Below, piece by piece: positions 6,003-13,196 of a stretch of 17,126 bases of DNA (its first letter is position 1; the number at the start of each line of letters is the position of its first letter). The notes under the pieces were generated by a model. It worked only from the letters and a program-made list of their open reading frames with translations, ran no database searches and was not told the DNA's origin. The stretch is from Spirochaetaceae bacterium (GTDB taxonomy: Bacteria; Spirochaetota; Spirochaetia; Treponematales; Breznakiellaceae): the NCBI GenBank assembly GCA_031255315.1, contig JAIRSS010000119.1:1-17126 (forward strand), in the 5' to 3' direction. The translations under genes were made by a program, and so were the position numbers.

Positions 6003-7482
6003 CCGGCGGCTGTCAGGCGGCGCGGCGGGCCTTCTGCTTGGGGCGGCTGCTCTCCTCCTTTTCCCCCACGGGGCCTTTGGGAAAGGAACGGCTGAAAGCG
6101 AAGCCCGGCCCGATCCCATCAATACCGAATGGGTGTTCTGCGTTACCGCCCTGGATGTCTCAGCCCTTCCCCCGTCCCGGCGGATTATCGGCGAGGTCCT
6201 TCAGGCGAAACTGGTGAATTCCCTCAAGGCGGTGGATTACCGCATCAGAGTTTTCCCGGAATATACGTATTATGAAGGCGCCGCCTGGTCCCTGGCGCGC
6301 CATGAGGCGGGGAAAAAACTGGCGGATAAACGAAACGAGCGGGATTTGCTGTTATACAGGGGCGCGGACGGCTGGAGTTACCGCCGGTCTCTGGAGGCCG
6401 TTGACAAAGAAATCCTCCGGCTGGAAGCGGAGTTAAAAAAAGCCGAAGCCTTGATTCCAGAGATAGGAAGCAAACCGGAGTTTAAATTTTCCAGTGAGAA
6501 TGAACAGGGAACGTTTCCCGAAGCGCCGAAGCCCGGCGGGGAAAAACGGTTCTGTATAAGCCAGAAAGCCGACGCCTTCCTTACCGGGAAGGTCTCTGAA
6601 TTTCATGGGCGGATTTACCTCGTTTTACGGATCTATGCGTTTTATGCTGATTCATACATTTATGACGACAGCGATATTTTTTCTCCGGAGGATATAAACC
6701 TGGCGGCGGACGGAATCGCGGGCCGCCTGATCGCCGCCATATCGGGAACGGAACCGGCGGCGGTACAAATAACGGCGGCCCCTGAACACGCGATGGCGCT
6801 GATCAATCATTCCTACGCGGGAAGGGGGAAAACCGAAATACTGGAACGCTCCCCCGGTCCGGCGGAGGTCTCGGTCTACGCGGAAGACCACGCCCCTCAG
6901 ACGGTTTCCCTGGAATTGACGGCGGGAGAATTGGCGGAATTGTCAATACAGTTGACCCCCCTTGGGGAATCAATCTTCAATGTGAACCTCCCCCCCGCTT
7001 CCAGAGGCGCTCTCTACCGGGGCGCCCTGTACAGCGGGGAAGCCCCCCAAACGCTGGGGTTGTTCCTCAATCAATACGAATACATCCAGGTAAATACCCC
7101 GGACGGCGAGACCGCCCGGACGGTCCTCTTCGGCGGCGGGGAACCGGACCGGATCAACACGGTTTCTCTGAGGCTCGCAGCGCCCAAGGAGGAGGGGGCG
7201 GTGCTCTCCGCCAGGCGGAAATTTTACGGCGCCTACGGCAGATTTTGGCTGATCCTTCCCGCCGCGTATATTTTGCAGGGATTATCCACCACCGTCATTA
7301 ACACGTACACTACAACCGCGAACCCCGAATTGTACGACAAAGCCCTGACCATATACTACGCCAGCATAGGGGCCTTGGTTGTCGCGGGGGGGTTCCTGGC
7401 GGAGTCTTTGATTCGGGAAGTCGTATACATGGTTACATCTACCAAACATGAGCCTACACTGGCAAAAACACCGAAAAGATGA
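5965..7482 (+). CDS. Exported/membrane hypothetical protein with PEGA-like region
   Basis: I do not recognise a named family for this protein of about 505 residues. It begins with a basic stretch and a hydrophobic segment (GGAAGLLLGAAALLLF) ending near GAFGKG, consistent with a signal peptide. The first half has a charged helical stretch rich in E/K/R/L (about 140-170). Residues about 265-335 resemble PEGA repeats, small surface beta domains (ITAAPEHAMALINHSYAG and later VSVYAEDHAPQTVSLEL). Two hydrophobic segments lie near the C-terminus (about 426-446 and 460-482). TTG 5965 is the likeliest start, with GAGGAG at 5949-5954; it overlaps the 3' end of prfB by 38 bases, so the two genes are probably cotranscribed. 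An envelope-associated role is inferred from topology only. Confidence 0.75.
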   Translation: MHGILRVLEHIPSRRLSGGAAGLLLGAAALLLFPHGAFGKGTAESEARPDPINTEWVFCVTALDVSALPPSRRIIGEVLQAKLVNSLKAVDYRIRVFPEYTYYEGAAWSLARHEAGKKLADKRNERDLLLYRGADGWSYRRSLEAVDKEILRLEAELKKAEALIPEIGSKPEFKFSSENEQGTFPEAPKPGGEKRFCISQKADAFLTGKVSEFHGRIYLVLRIYAFYADSYIYDDSDIFSPEDINLAADGIAGRLIAAISGTEPAAVQITAAPEHAMALINHSYAGRGKTEILERSPGPAEVSVYAEDHAPQTVSLELTAGELAELSIQLTPLGESIFNVNLPPASRGALYRGALYSGEAPQTLGLFLNQYEYIQVNTPDGETARTVLFGGGEPDRINTVSLRLAAPKEEGAVLSARRKFYGAYGRFWLILPAAYILQGLSTTVINTYTTTANPELYDKALTIYYASIGALVVAGGFLAESLIREVVYMVTSTKHEPTLAKTPKR

Positions 7483-7525
7483 GACAAAAATGAGAAAAGC
7501 TGAGAATTGAATATGAGGATTGAAC
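7483..7525 (+). promoter_or_regulatory. AT-rich leader before ftsY with repeated TGAG units
   Basis: This short leader repeats TGAG at roughly 10-14-base steps (TGAGAC, TGAGAA, TGAGAATTGAAT, TGAGGATTGAAC), starting at the previous stop codon. GAGGA at 7515-7519 is the ftsY ribosome-binding site. Its last 20 bases resemble the leader of the GH57-like gene (ATTGAATA followed by GGATT and AA). No clear promoter hexamers were found. Confidence 0.35.
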
Positions 7526-8425
7526 ATGGGAATCGCAGGTTTTAGAGCGCGGATTAAAAATTTTTTTGTCCATCCCGGCCCGATACACGAGGAATTCTTT
7601 GACGATCTTTCGGATCTCCTGGTGGAAGGCGATTTCGGCGCAGCCGAGGCGTACCGCGCTGTGGAAAAACTGCGGGAACGGTGCCGGAAGGAGAAAGCGG
7701 CGAAGCCGGAAGAAGTACGGCGGGTCCTGGCCGCCATTCTGGAGGACATCCTCCGCCAGGGGGAGGCGGGCCGCGCGGGACCGGAGGCGTTCCCGGAAGG
7801 CGGGGGGCCCGCCGTTATCCTCCTCCTGGGGGTGAACGGGGTGGGAAAGACCACCACCGCCGCTAAACTGGCTTCCCTGTACCGGAGGCGGAACAACCGG
7901 AGGCCCATTCTGGCTGCGGCGGACACCTTCCGGGCGGCCGCCATCGATCAGCTCAAGATACACGGCGAGCGGCTGGGCGTCCGGGTGGTGGCCCACAAGC
8001 AGGGGGGAGACCCCGCGGCGGTGGTGTACGACGCCCTGGACGCGGCTCTGGCCGGAGGCGGGGACCTTATCATTGCGGACACCGCCGGGCGAATGCACAC
8101 CAAGACCGCCCTGATGGAGGAATTGAAGAAAATAGACCGGGTTGTGGAATCAAAAGCGGCGGACGGACGGTACTGCAAGTGGCTGGTTTTAGACGCCACC
8201 ACCGGACGGAACGCCCTGGCCCAGGCGGAAATTTTTCACGAAGCGGTAAAACTGGACGGGGCGCTGCTCACCAAATTCGACTCCACCGCCCGTGGCGGGG
8301 TTGTCTTTTCCCTGGCGGAGGTTTTGAAGCTCCCCCTGCGGTATATCTGCGACGGCGAGCAGTACGAGGACATCCGGCCCTTTGATCCTGCATCGTACGC
8401 CAAGGAATTCGCCGGTCTTGACTAA
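7526..8425 (+). CDS. ftsY: Signal recognition particle receptor FtsY
   Basis: This 299-residue SRP-type GTPase docks SRP-ribosome complexes at the inner membrane for cotranslational insertion. An N-terminal helical N domain (1-90) is followed by the NG GTPase: G1 GVNGVGKTT (102-110), DTFRAAA (133-139), DTAGR (185-189), TKFD (249-252, where TKLD is commoner) and closing GEQYEDIRPF (277-286). The acidic A domain of E. coli FtsY is absent, as in many bacteria. ATG 7526 is preceded by GAGGA at 7515-7519; the in-frame TTG at 7520 is less likely. The gene lies 43 bases after the PEGA-like gene, and the next gene overlaps its end. FtsY rather than Ffh is indicated by the lack of a Met-rich M domain. 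Confidence 0.95.
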   Translation: MGIAGFRARIKNFFVHPGPIHEEFFDDLSDLLVEGDFGAAEAYRAVEKLRERCRKEKAAKPEEVRRVLAAILEDILRQGEAGRAGPEAFPEGGGPAVILLLGVNGVGKTTTAAKLASLYRRRNNRRPILAAADTFRAAAIDQLKIHGERLGVRVVAHKQGGDPAAVVYDALDAALAGGGDLIIADTAGRMHTKTALMEELKKIDRVVESKAADGRYCKWLVLDATTGRNALAQAEIFHEAVKLDGALLTKFDSTARGGVVFSLAEVLKLPLRYICDGEQYEDIRPFDPASYAKEFAGLD

Positions 8426-9548
8426 GACCGTGCGCCGCCTCGGCCTGCTTGCGGGATTTTTCGCCGCCGCCCTGGGGCTTCACGGGGAACCCCGGTGGTA
8501 TATCTCCAACGCCGCGGGAATGACCCTGGAGGCCGCCTATTCCCGCGCCGCCCTGCGGGGCGCATACGCCCTTTGTATAGACCAGGCCGCTCCCTCCGCG
8601 ATTCCAGAGCGACTGCGGGAATTTTTCAATCCCGCCTATCAGGTGGAACTCCGGGTTCTCTATGAAAACGGGGAAGAATCCCGCAGGCAGTGGCTGTTCA
8701 AGGACCAGGCCGGACAGGTACGGCTGACGGCGGTGTTCAACGCCGCCCTTCCCTCAGAGAACGCCGGGGAAGGGGAAGCGGCAGAAAAAGAAGAAGGAGA
8801 AGAAGACGCGCCGGATCTATCGGGGTTTATTGAATTGTACAATGAGGAAAACCAGATAACCGAAGAACGCCGGATAGATTCCGACGGCGCTTCCCGGATC
8901 ATCGCCTGCTTTTATAGAAACCGGACCCTGGTGAGAACCGAAACCAGGGTAACAAAAGCCGCTTCCGAAGAGGTGGAAGCGACGGACGAAGCCCTCTGTA
9001 CCGATTACTACCGGTACAGCCGTTCCGCCTCACTGCGGGCGATTGAACGGGTATACCACCGCAGCGAGGAAGAAGGGGAGCGGGTATGGCTGCCCTTTCC
9101 CCACATGATTCTTGACGCGGCCCGGCAGACCGGTTTTGTCAGGCCCGAAGCGCCCGTCAGCTCGGAATTCTTTCAAGACGTGCTCGCAAGCGGGGGGGAT
9201 ACGGCGCTGTACACCACGGACGACCGTGGCCGTATTCTTACGGAAACCCGGCGAAACGAAGACGGGGAGATTATCGGGGAATTGCGGAACACCTGGACCG
9301 GGAACCGGTTGACCGGGGTGCATTGGGTATCCGGAGAAGACGACCGGATAACTGAATACGAGTATAACGAAGAAGGAGACCGGATTTTGGAGCGGAACAT
9401 TAATAAGGGGACGCTTGAACGAGTGGTCCGGACAGAGGGGAGCCAGGAGATCGAGGAACTCTACATGGACAACCAGGTGATCCTCCGGGCGGTTTGGGAA
9501 AACGGGCGTAAAATATCGGAAGAACGGGTCCGGGAGGGAAGGCGGTGA
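8418..9548 (+). CDS. Exported hypothetical protein with YD-like beta repeats, upstream of lolCDE
   Basis: This protein of about 376 residues opens with a basic n-region and hydrophobic core (KTVRRLGLLAGFFAAALGLHG), a probable signal peptide without an obvious lipobox Cys. An acidic linker (EGEAAEKEEGEEDAPD, about 117-133) separates two beta-rich parts. The C-terminal 110 residues repeat a strand-turn-strand pattern (DDRGRILTETRRNEDG, DDRITEYEYNEEGDRI, YMDNQVILRAVWENGRK) reminiscent of YD/RHS-type or antitoxin-like wordy repeats. No enzyme motif is seen. TTG 8418 is the proposed start (AAGGA at 8402-8406); GTG 8430 is an alternative. It overlaps ftsY by 8 bases and lolC by the GTGA junction (9545-9548), so it is translated with the lipoprotein exporter and may serve in the envelope. 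Confidence 0.75.
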   Translation: MTKTVRRLGLLAGFFAAALGLHGEPRWYISNAAGMTLEAAYSRAALRGAYALCIDQAAPSAIPERLREFFNPAYQVELRVLYENGEESRRQWLFKDQAGQVRLTAVFNAALPSENAGEGEAAEKEEGEEDAPDLSGFIELYNEENQITEERRIDSDGASRIIACFYRNRTLVRTETRVTKAASEEVEATDEALCTDYYRYSRSASLRAIERVYHRSEEEGERVWLPFPHMILDAARQTGFVRPEAPVSSEFFQDVLASGGDTALYTTDDRGRILTETRRNEDGEIIGELRNTWTGNRLTGVHWVSGEDDRITEYEYNEEGDRILERNINKGTLERVVRTEGSQEIEELYMDNQVILRAVWENGRKISEERVREGRR

Positions 9549-10882
9549 AGGCGTTCCGGTGGATAGGCTTTGTCGCCGCCCGGTATGTCTCCATAGGCCG
9601 GCGGAACCGTTCCGCGCCCTCCTCGATATTCGCCATCCTGGGCATCTTTACCGGGGTTCTGGCCCTGACGGTGATCCTGGCGGTGATGAACGGCTTTCAG
9701 TTGGGATTCATCGAAAGCATCGTGGAAATATCCTCCTACCATCTCAGGGTGGAGCCCCTGCCTGACGCCGCCGAAGGCCGGGCCCTGGCTGAGCAGATAG
9801 GGCGGCTCCCCGGGGTGGCGGCGGCGGTTCCCTTCCGGGAAATCCAGGGCATCGTCCTGGGGAACCGGGACAGCCAGCAGGCGGCCGTCATCCGGGGCGT
9901 ACCGCCTCAGGTCCTGGACATGGACGCGGGAATGGCGGAAAAACTGGAATTTCCCGCCGGGGCGTTCGATCTGGAGGAGGACAACGCCATTATCCTGGGG
10001 GCTGAACTGGCCCGGCGGTTGGGGGTGCGGATAGGGAACGAAGTAACCCTGCTCTCCCTTTCGGAGCTTTTTCCGGGGGACGGCGCGGAGGAAGAGGATT
10101 ACCGCTTTACTGTCGCCGGTGTTTTCCATTCCGGCTTCTACGAATACGACCTGGGCTGGGCGTTTATCAGCGCCGCCGCCGCCGGGGCCGTCGGCGGCAG
10201 CACGCCCCTGTCCCTGGGGATTAAGTTCCGCAGCCGCTGGCAGGATGAGCGGGGCATGGAAGCCGTCAGGCGGCTGGAAGAGTACCGCGTTTTGCGGGAG
10301 CAGGCGGGGACGGAGATACTGCGGTCCTGGCGGGATTACAACCGGGCGTTTTTCGGGGCCTTGCGAACGGAAAAACTCCTCATGTTCACCCTGGTGGGGC
10401 TTATTTTTATCGTGGTGGGCCTCAACATTTTTCAGGCCCAGCGCCGGTCCGTCCTGGAACGCCGGGAGGAAACCGGCCTTCTCAGAGCCCTGGGAGGCGG
10501 CGGCAGGGCGGTCAGGCTCATCTTTGTCTGGGACGGATTCATCATCGGGTTTACCGGGGCCTCTCTGGGTATGGCCGCGGGGCTTCTTATCGCGGGCAAC
10601 ATAAACGCCTTTTTCTCTGTTCTTGAGGGGACGGTCAATCTCTTCATCGCTCTTTTGAACCGGGCCGCCGCTGTTTTTGACGCCGGCGGCTCGATGCTGG
10701 GGGAAGATTTCGCCGTGTTCTCCCCGGCTGTTTTTTACATTAAAGAAGTCCCCGCCCGGGTCATCCCCCATGAGGCGGTCCTCATCTTCCTTTTCGGCCT
10801 CCTTTCGGCCCTTCTGGCGGCGTGGTTTGCTTCCGGCAAAGTTTCCCGCACCAATCCTGCGGAGGTTCTGCGGTATGAATGA
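9545..10882 (+). CDS. lolC: Lipoprotein-releasing ABC permease (LolC/LolE family), first copy
   Basis: This 445-residue protein is a MacB/FtsX-type permease that, with LolD and a second permease, extracts lipoproteins from the inner membrane. The first membrane helix ends in the family hallmark VMNGF (VTVLSVMNGF in LolC; ALTVILAVMNGFQLGF here, about 40-55). A periplasmic domain of about 220 residues follows, then three C-terminal helices starting near residues 278, 322 and 412. The sequence ETGLLRALGGGGRAV between them is the coupling helix that contacts the ATPase. The GTG start at 9545 lies in GTGA with the previous stop; GGGAGG-type bases at 9535-9540 precede it closely. It overlaps lolD by 8 bases. 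LolC versus LolE cannot be separated firmly by sequence, but the VMNGF match favours this one as LolC-like. Confidence 0.9.
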   Translation: MKAFRWIGFVAARYVSIGRRNRSAPSSIFAILGIFTGVLALTVILAVMNGFQLGFIESIVEISSYHLRVEPLPDAAEGRALAEQIGRLPGVAAAVPFREIQGIVLGNRDSQQAAVIRGVPPQVLDMDAGMAEKLEFPAGAFDLEEDNAIILGAELARRLGVRIGNEVTLLSLSELFPGDGAEEEDYRFTVAGVFHSGFYEYDLGWAFISAAAAGAVGGSTPLSLGIKFRSRWQDERGMEAVRRLEEYRVLREQAGTEILRSWRDYNRAFFGALRTEKLLMFTLVGLIFIVVGLNIFQAQRRSVLERREETGLLRALGGGGRAVRLIFVWDGFIIGFTGASLGMAAGLLIAGNINAFFSVLEGTVNLFIALLNRAAAVFDAGGSMLGEDFAVFSPAVFYIKEVPARVIPHEAVLIFLFGLLSALLAAWFASGKVSRTNPAEVLRYE

Positions 10883-11606
10883 TCCCATCCTGGCGGTTGA
10901 CGCCATCGTAAAAAGTTTCGCCTCCGGCGCGGAGACCCTCTTTATCCTCCGGGGAGTCAGTTTCACCCTGGAGAAGGGAACGTCAGCGGCTATCAGCGGC
11001 GCGAGCGGCAGCGGCAAGAGCACCCTCCTCAACATCCTGGGAGGGCTTGACCGTTGCGATTCCGGCTCCGTAACCGTGGCGGATCAGGAAATCACCAGCC
11101 TTTCGGAAAGCGGCCTTACGGCGTACCGGAGCCGCCGGGTAGGGTTCATCTTTCAGTTCCACTACCTCCTGAATGATTTTACCGCCCTGGAAAACGTCAT
11201 GCTCCCCGGCTATATGGCGGGTATGAAGAAGAAAGCCGCCCTGGAAAAAGGGCGGGCCCTGCTGTCGGACGTTAAGCTGGAAGGCCGGCTCTCCCACTTC
11301 CCTTCCCAGCTTTCCGGGGGGGAGCGGCAGCGCGTCGCCGTAGCCCGGTCCATGATGAACGACCCGGACATCATCCTGGCGGACGAGCCGACAGGCAACC
11401 TGGATCCGGGAAACAGCGAGGCGGTGGCGGAACTGCTCTACGCCGAAGCGGAGAAATGGGGAAAGACTCTTATCGTGGCCACCCATGACGAAAAGATGGC
11501 GGAGCGGGCCATGCTCCGGTACACCCTGGAAGGCGGCCTCCTTATCCCCGGAGTTCAGAGGCCCCCACCGCCTCCGGGCCGCCCCGCCGGGGGAGGATCA
11601 GAGTGA
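10875..11606 (+). CDS. lolD: Lipoprotein-releasing system ATPase LolD
   Basis: This 243-residue ABC ATPase powers lipoprotein release. Motifs in order: Walker [11 protein letters not shown]-loop region [16 protein letters not shown] (very LolD-like: FQFHHLL followed by FTALENV), signature [14 protein letters not shown], Walker [13 protein letters not shown] and H-loop VATHDE. A Pro/Gly-rich tail ([12 protein letters not shown]) beyond the ATPase is unusual. The start is ATG 10875, with GGAGG at 10861-10865, 9 bases upstream; the longer in-frame extension back to 10677 lies within lolC and is not expected to be translated. It overlaps lolC by 8 bases and lolE by GTGA (11603-11606). Confidence 0.95.
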   Translation: MNDPILAVDAIVKSFASGAETLFILRGVSFTLEKGTSAAISGASGSGKSTLLNILGGLDRCDSGSVTVADQEITSLSESGLTAYRSRRVGFIFQFHYLLNDFTALENVMLPGYMAGMKKKAALEKGRALLSDVKLEGRLSHFPSQLSGGERQRVAVARSMMNDPDIILADEPTGNLDPGNSEAVAELLYAEAEKWGKTLIVATHDEKMAERAMLRYTLEGGLLIPGVQRPPPPPGRPAGGGSE

Positions 11607-12919
11607 ACGGCGGTTCAGAATTCTTCATCGCCCTCCGCTATCTTCTGGGCAGGGCTAAGGAAGGAGGCCGGTATCTCCGGGGCGCCGCCGCGGGGATAGC
11701 CTTGAGCCTTGTCCCCATCATCGTAACGCTGCTCGTGGCGGACGGCATGATCCGGGGCATCACCGACCGTTACCTTGAATTGGGAACCGGCCATCTGCGG
11801 ATTTACGACTACCGGCAGGACTGGGAATCGCTGGACATCCTTCCGCCGGACATGGACCGGGAGGACATCGCCGGCCTTCCGGGGATACGGGGAGTGTGGA
11901 CCGAACGCCAGGGACTGGGCGTGGTGATGAGCGTTCCCTCCGGCGGCGGCGCGGCCCGGCCCTCGATAAAAGCGGGCGCCACAATCCGGGCCGTTGATCC
12001 CTCCTTCTGGACCGATGAGGGGAGCCGGCGCTTCCTGAAAACCGTCGCCGGGAGGGCTGAACTTTCCGGCGGCGCGGAGGTGTTGCTGGGGGAGGAACTG
12101 GCTCGGAACATCGGGGCCAGACCAGGGGATATGGTCTTTATCATGAGCGTCCGGACAGCCCCGGGGGGGAGGAGCATCCCCCGGACCATGCCGTTCACCG
12201 TTGCAGGCCTTGTATCCTCCGGCTACCGGGAACTGGACGCCCTCTGGTGCATCATGGATTACGAGAGCGGCCTCAGACTCCTCGCCCCGGAACTGTCCCA
12301 GACTTTCATGACGGTCAAGATCGACGACCCCTACCGGAACGCCGGCGAAGCGGCGCGCCGGGTAATCCGCGCCCTTGGGCCGGGGTACCGGGTGTACACC
12401 TGGAAAGACCTCCAGCGCGCTCAGTACAGTTCCTATGAGTCAACCCGGCAGATCCTCCTATTCATCATGGCCCTGATAGTGCTGGTGGCGGCGGTGAACG
12501 TTTCCTCCGCCACCTCCATGCTGGTAATCGAACGGCAGCGGGACATCGCGGTTCTGAAAGCCGCCGGAGCAAGCCCCGGTGCGGTCAGCCGCATCTTTCT
12601 CTGGGCCTCCTGCTTAACCGGCCTTTCTGGGGCCGTCCCGGGCGCGGCCCTGGGCCTGCTCATCGGGCGGTTCATCAACCCCATCATCCACGGCCTGGAA
12701 ACGCTCCTGACCCTTGTTTCCGGCCTTTCCCGGACCGACCCGGATCCGGTGCGCATTCTCGATCCCGGCTATTACCTGGAAGTCATCCCCGTCATCATAG
12801 ACTGGCCGGCGGCGCTGTTCATCGCGTTCTGTACCGTTCTCTGCTCCGTCCTGGCCTCCTGGATACCCGCCCGCCGGGCCGGGAAGCTGCGGCCCATAGC
12901 ATTATTGCGGCGGTTTTAA
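11603..12919 (+). CDS. lolE: Lipoprotein-releasing ABC permease (LolC/LolE family), second copy
   Basis: This 438-residue permease of the same fold as the first copy completes a LolCDE complex. It has an N-terminal helix (about 27-45, AAGIALSLVPIIVTLLVADG), a periplasmic domain of about 230 residues, and three C-terminal helices including LLFIMALIVLVAAVNVSSAT. The coupling segment ERQRDIAVLKAAGAS faces LolD. The last helix ends with ASWIPARRAGKLRPIALLR, typical of the family (PARRAxxxxPxxALR). The start is GTG 11603, with GGGAGG at 11591-11596. The gene ends the operon, and the hydrogenase operon runs toward it from the other strand, leaving 31 bases between the two stop codons. Confidence 0.9.
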   Translation: MNGGSEFFIALRYLLGRAKEGGRYLRGAAAGIALSLVPIIVTLLVADGMIRGITDRYLELGTGHLRIYDYRQDWESLDILPPDMDREDIAGLPGIRGVWTERQGLGVVMSVPSGGGAARPSIKAGATIRAVDPSFWTDEGSRRFLKTVAGRAELSGGAEVLLGEELARNIGARPGDMVFIMSVRTAPGGRSIPRTMPFTVAGLVSSGYRELDALWCIMDYESGLRLLAPELSQTFMTVKIDDPYRNAGEAARRVIRALGPGYRVYTWKDLQRAQYSSYESTRQILLFIMALIVLVAAVNVSSATSMLVIERQRDIAVLKAAGASPGAVSRIFLWASCLTGLSGAVPGAALGLLIGRFINPIIHGLETLLTLVSGLSRTDPDPVRILDPGYYLEVIPVIIDWPAALFIAFCTVLCSVLASWIPARRAGKLRPIALLRRF

Positions 12920-12952
12920 GGGGGGAACCAAGCGCCGCCCTGCGGAATTTTT
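12920..12952. terminator. Short intergenic stretch between convergent operons
   Basis: A small GC stem (CCGC 12935-12938 with GCGG 12942-12945, loop of three) is followed by AATTTTT, resembling a weak terminator for lolE transcription. The stem is only four pairs, so the call is tentative. Confidence 0.25.
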
Positions 12953-13196
12953 ATACTTTTGCCGCCACCTCGGTCATAAAAAATTCCTTCGCTTTTTCCG
13001 CGCTTACCTGATGCGCTACGCCGTCCACCGAAACTGCGACATCCGAATGCCTGCATTGCTTTTGGCAGAAGCTGGATTTGAACGTAATCATATCGTGGAG
13101 GGATTTTTCCTCGATAAGCTGTTGAAAAGTTTGAATAATGTTGTAGGAACCTTTGATGTGGCAGGAACTGCCGATACATACGCAGAGTTCAAGCAT
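12951..13196 (-). CDS. Small thioredoxin-fold [2Fe-2S] protein (HndB/NuoE C-terminal-like)
   Basis: This 81-residue protein has the Cys pattern of thioredoxin-like [2Fe-2S] ferredoxins: C7-x4-C12 (CIGSSC) and C44-x3-C48 (CQKQC), with a spacing typical of the domain found in HndB and in the N-terminus of HydB. It likely carries electrons to or from the hydrogenase encoded just upstream, but this is inferred from position. The start is ATG 13196 because AAAGGAG lies 7 bases before it; a longer in-frame version from 13265 would lie mostly inside the hydrogenase gene. It overlaps the hydrogenase stop by 8 bases and is the last gene of the operon. In Desulfovibrio-type hnd operons the comparable protein lies between hndA and hndC, so the order differs here. 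Confidence 0.82.
   Translation of the reverse strand: MLELCVCIGSSCHIKGSYNIIQTFQQLIEEKSLHDMITFKSSFCQKQCRHSDVAVSVDGVAHQVSAEKAKEFFMTEVAAKV

Noticed and set aside
9461..11035. 524-codon open frame on the minus strand opposite lolC
   Set aside because: Low-complexity Pro/Gly/Arg-rich translation, no good start site, and opposite a clearly recognised gene.
12916..13179. 87-codon minus-strand frame overlapping the small [2Fe-2S] gene
   Set aside because: Different frame, no Cys pattern or family likeness; the 81-residue frame with CIGSSC/CQKQC is the real gene.
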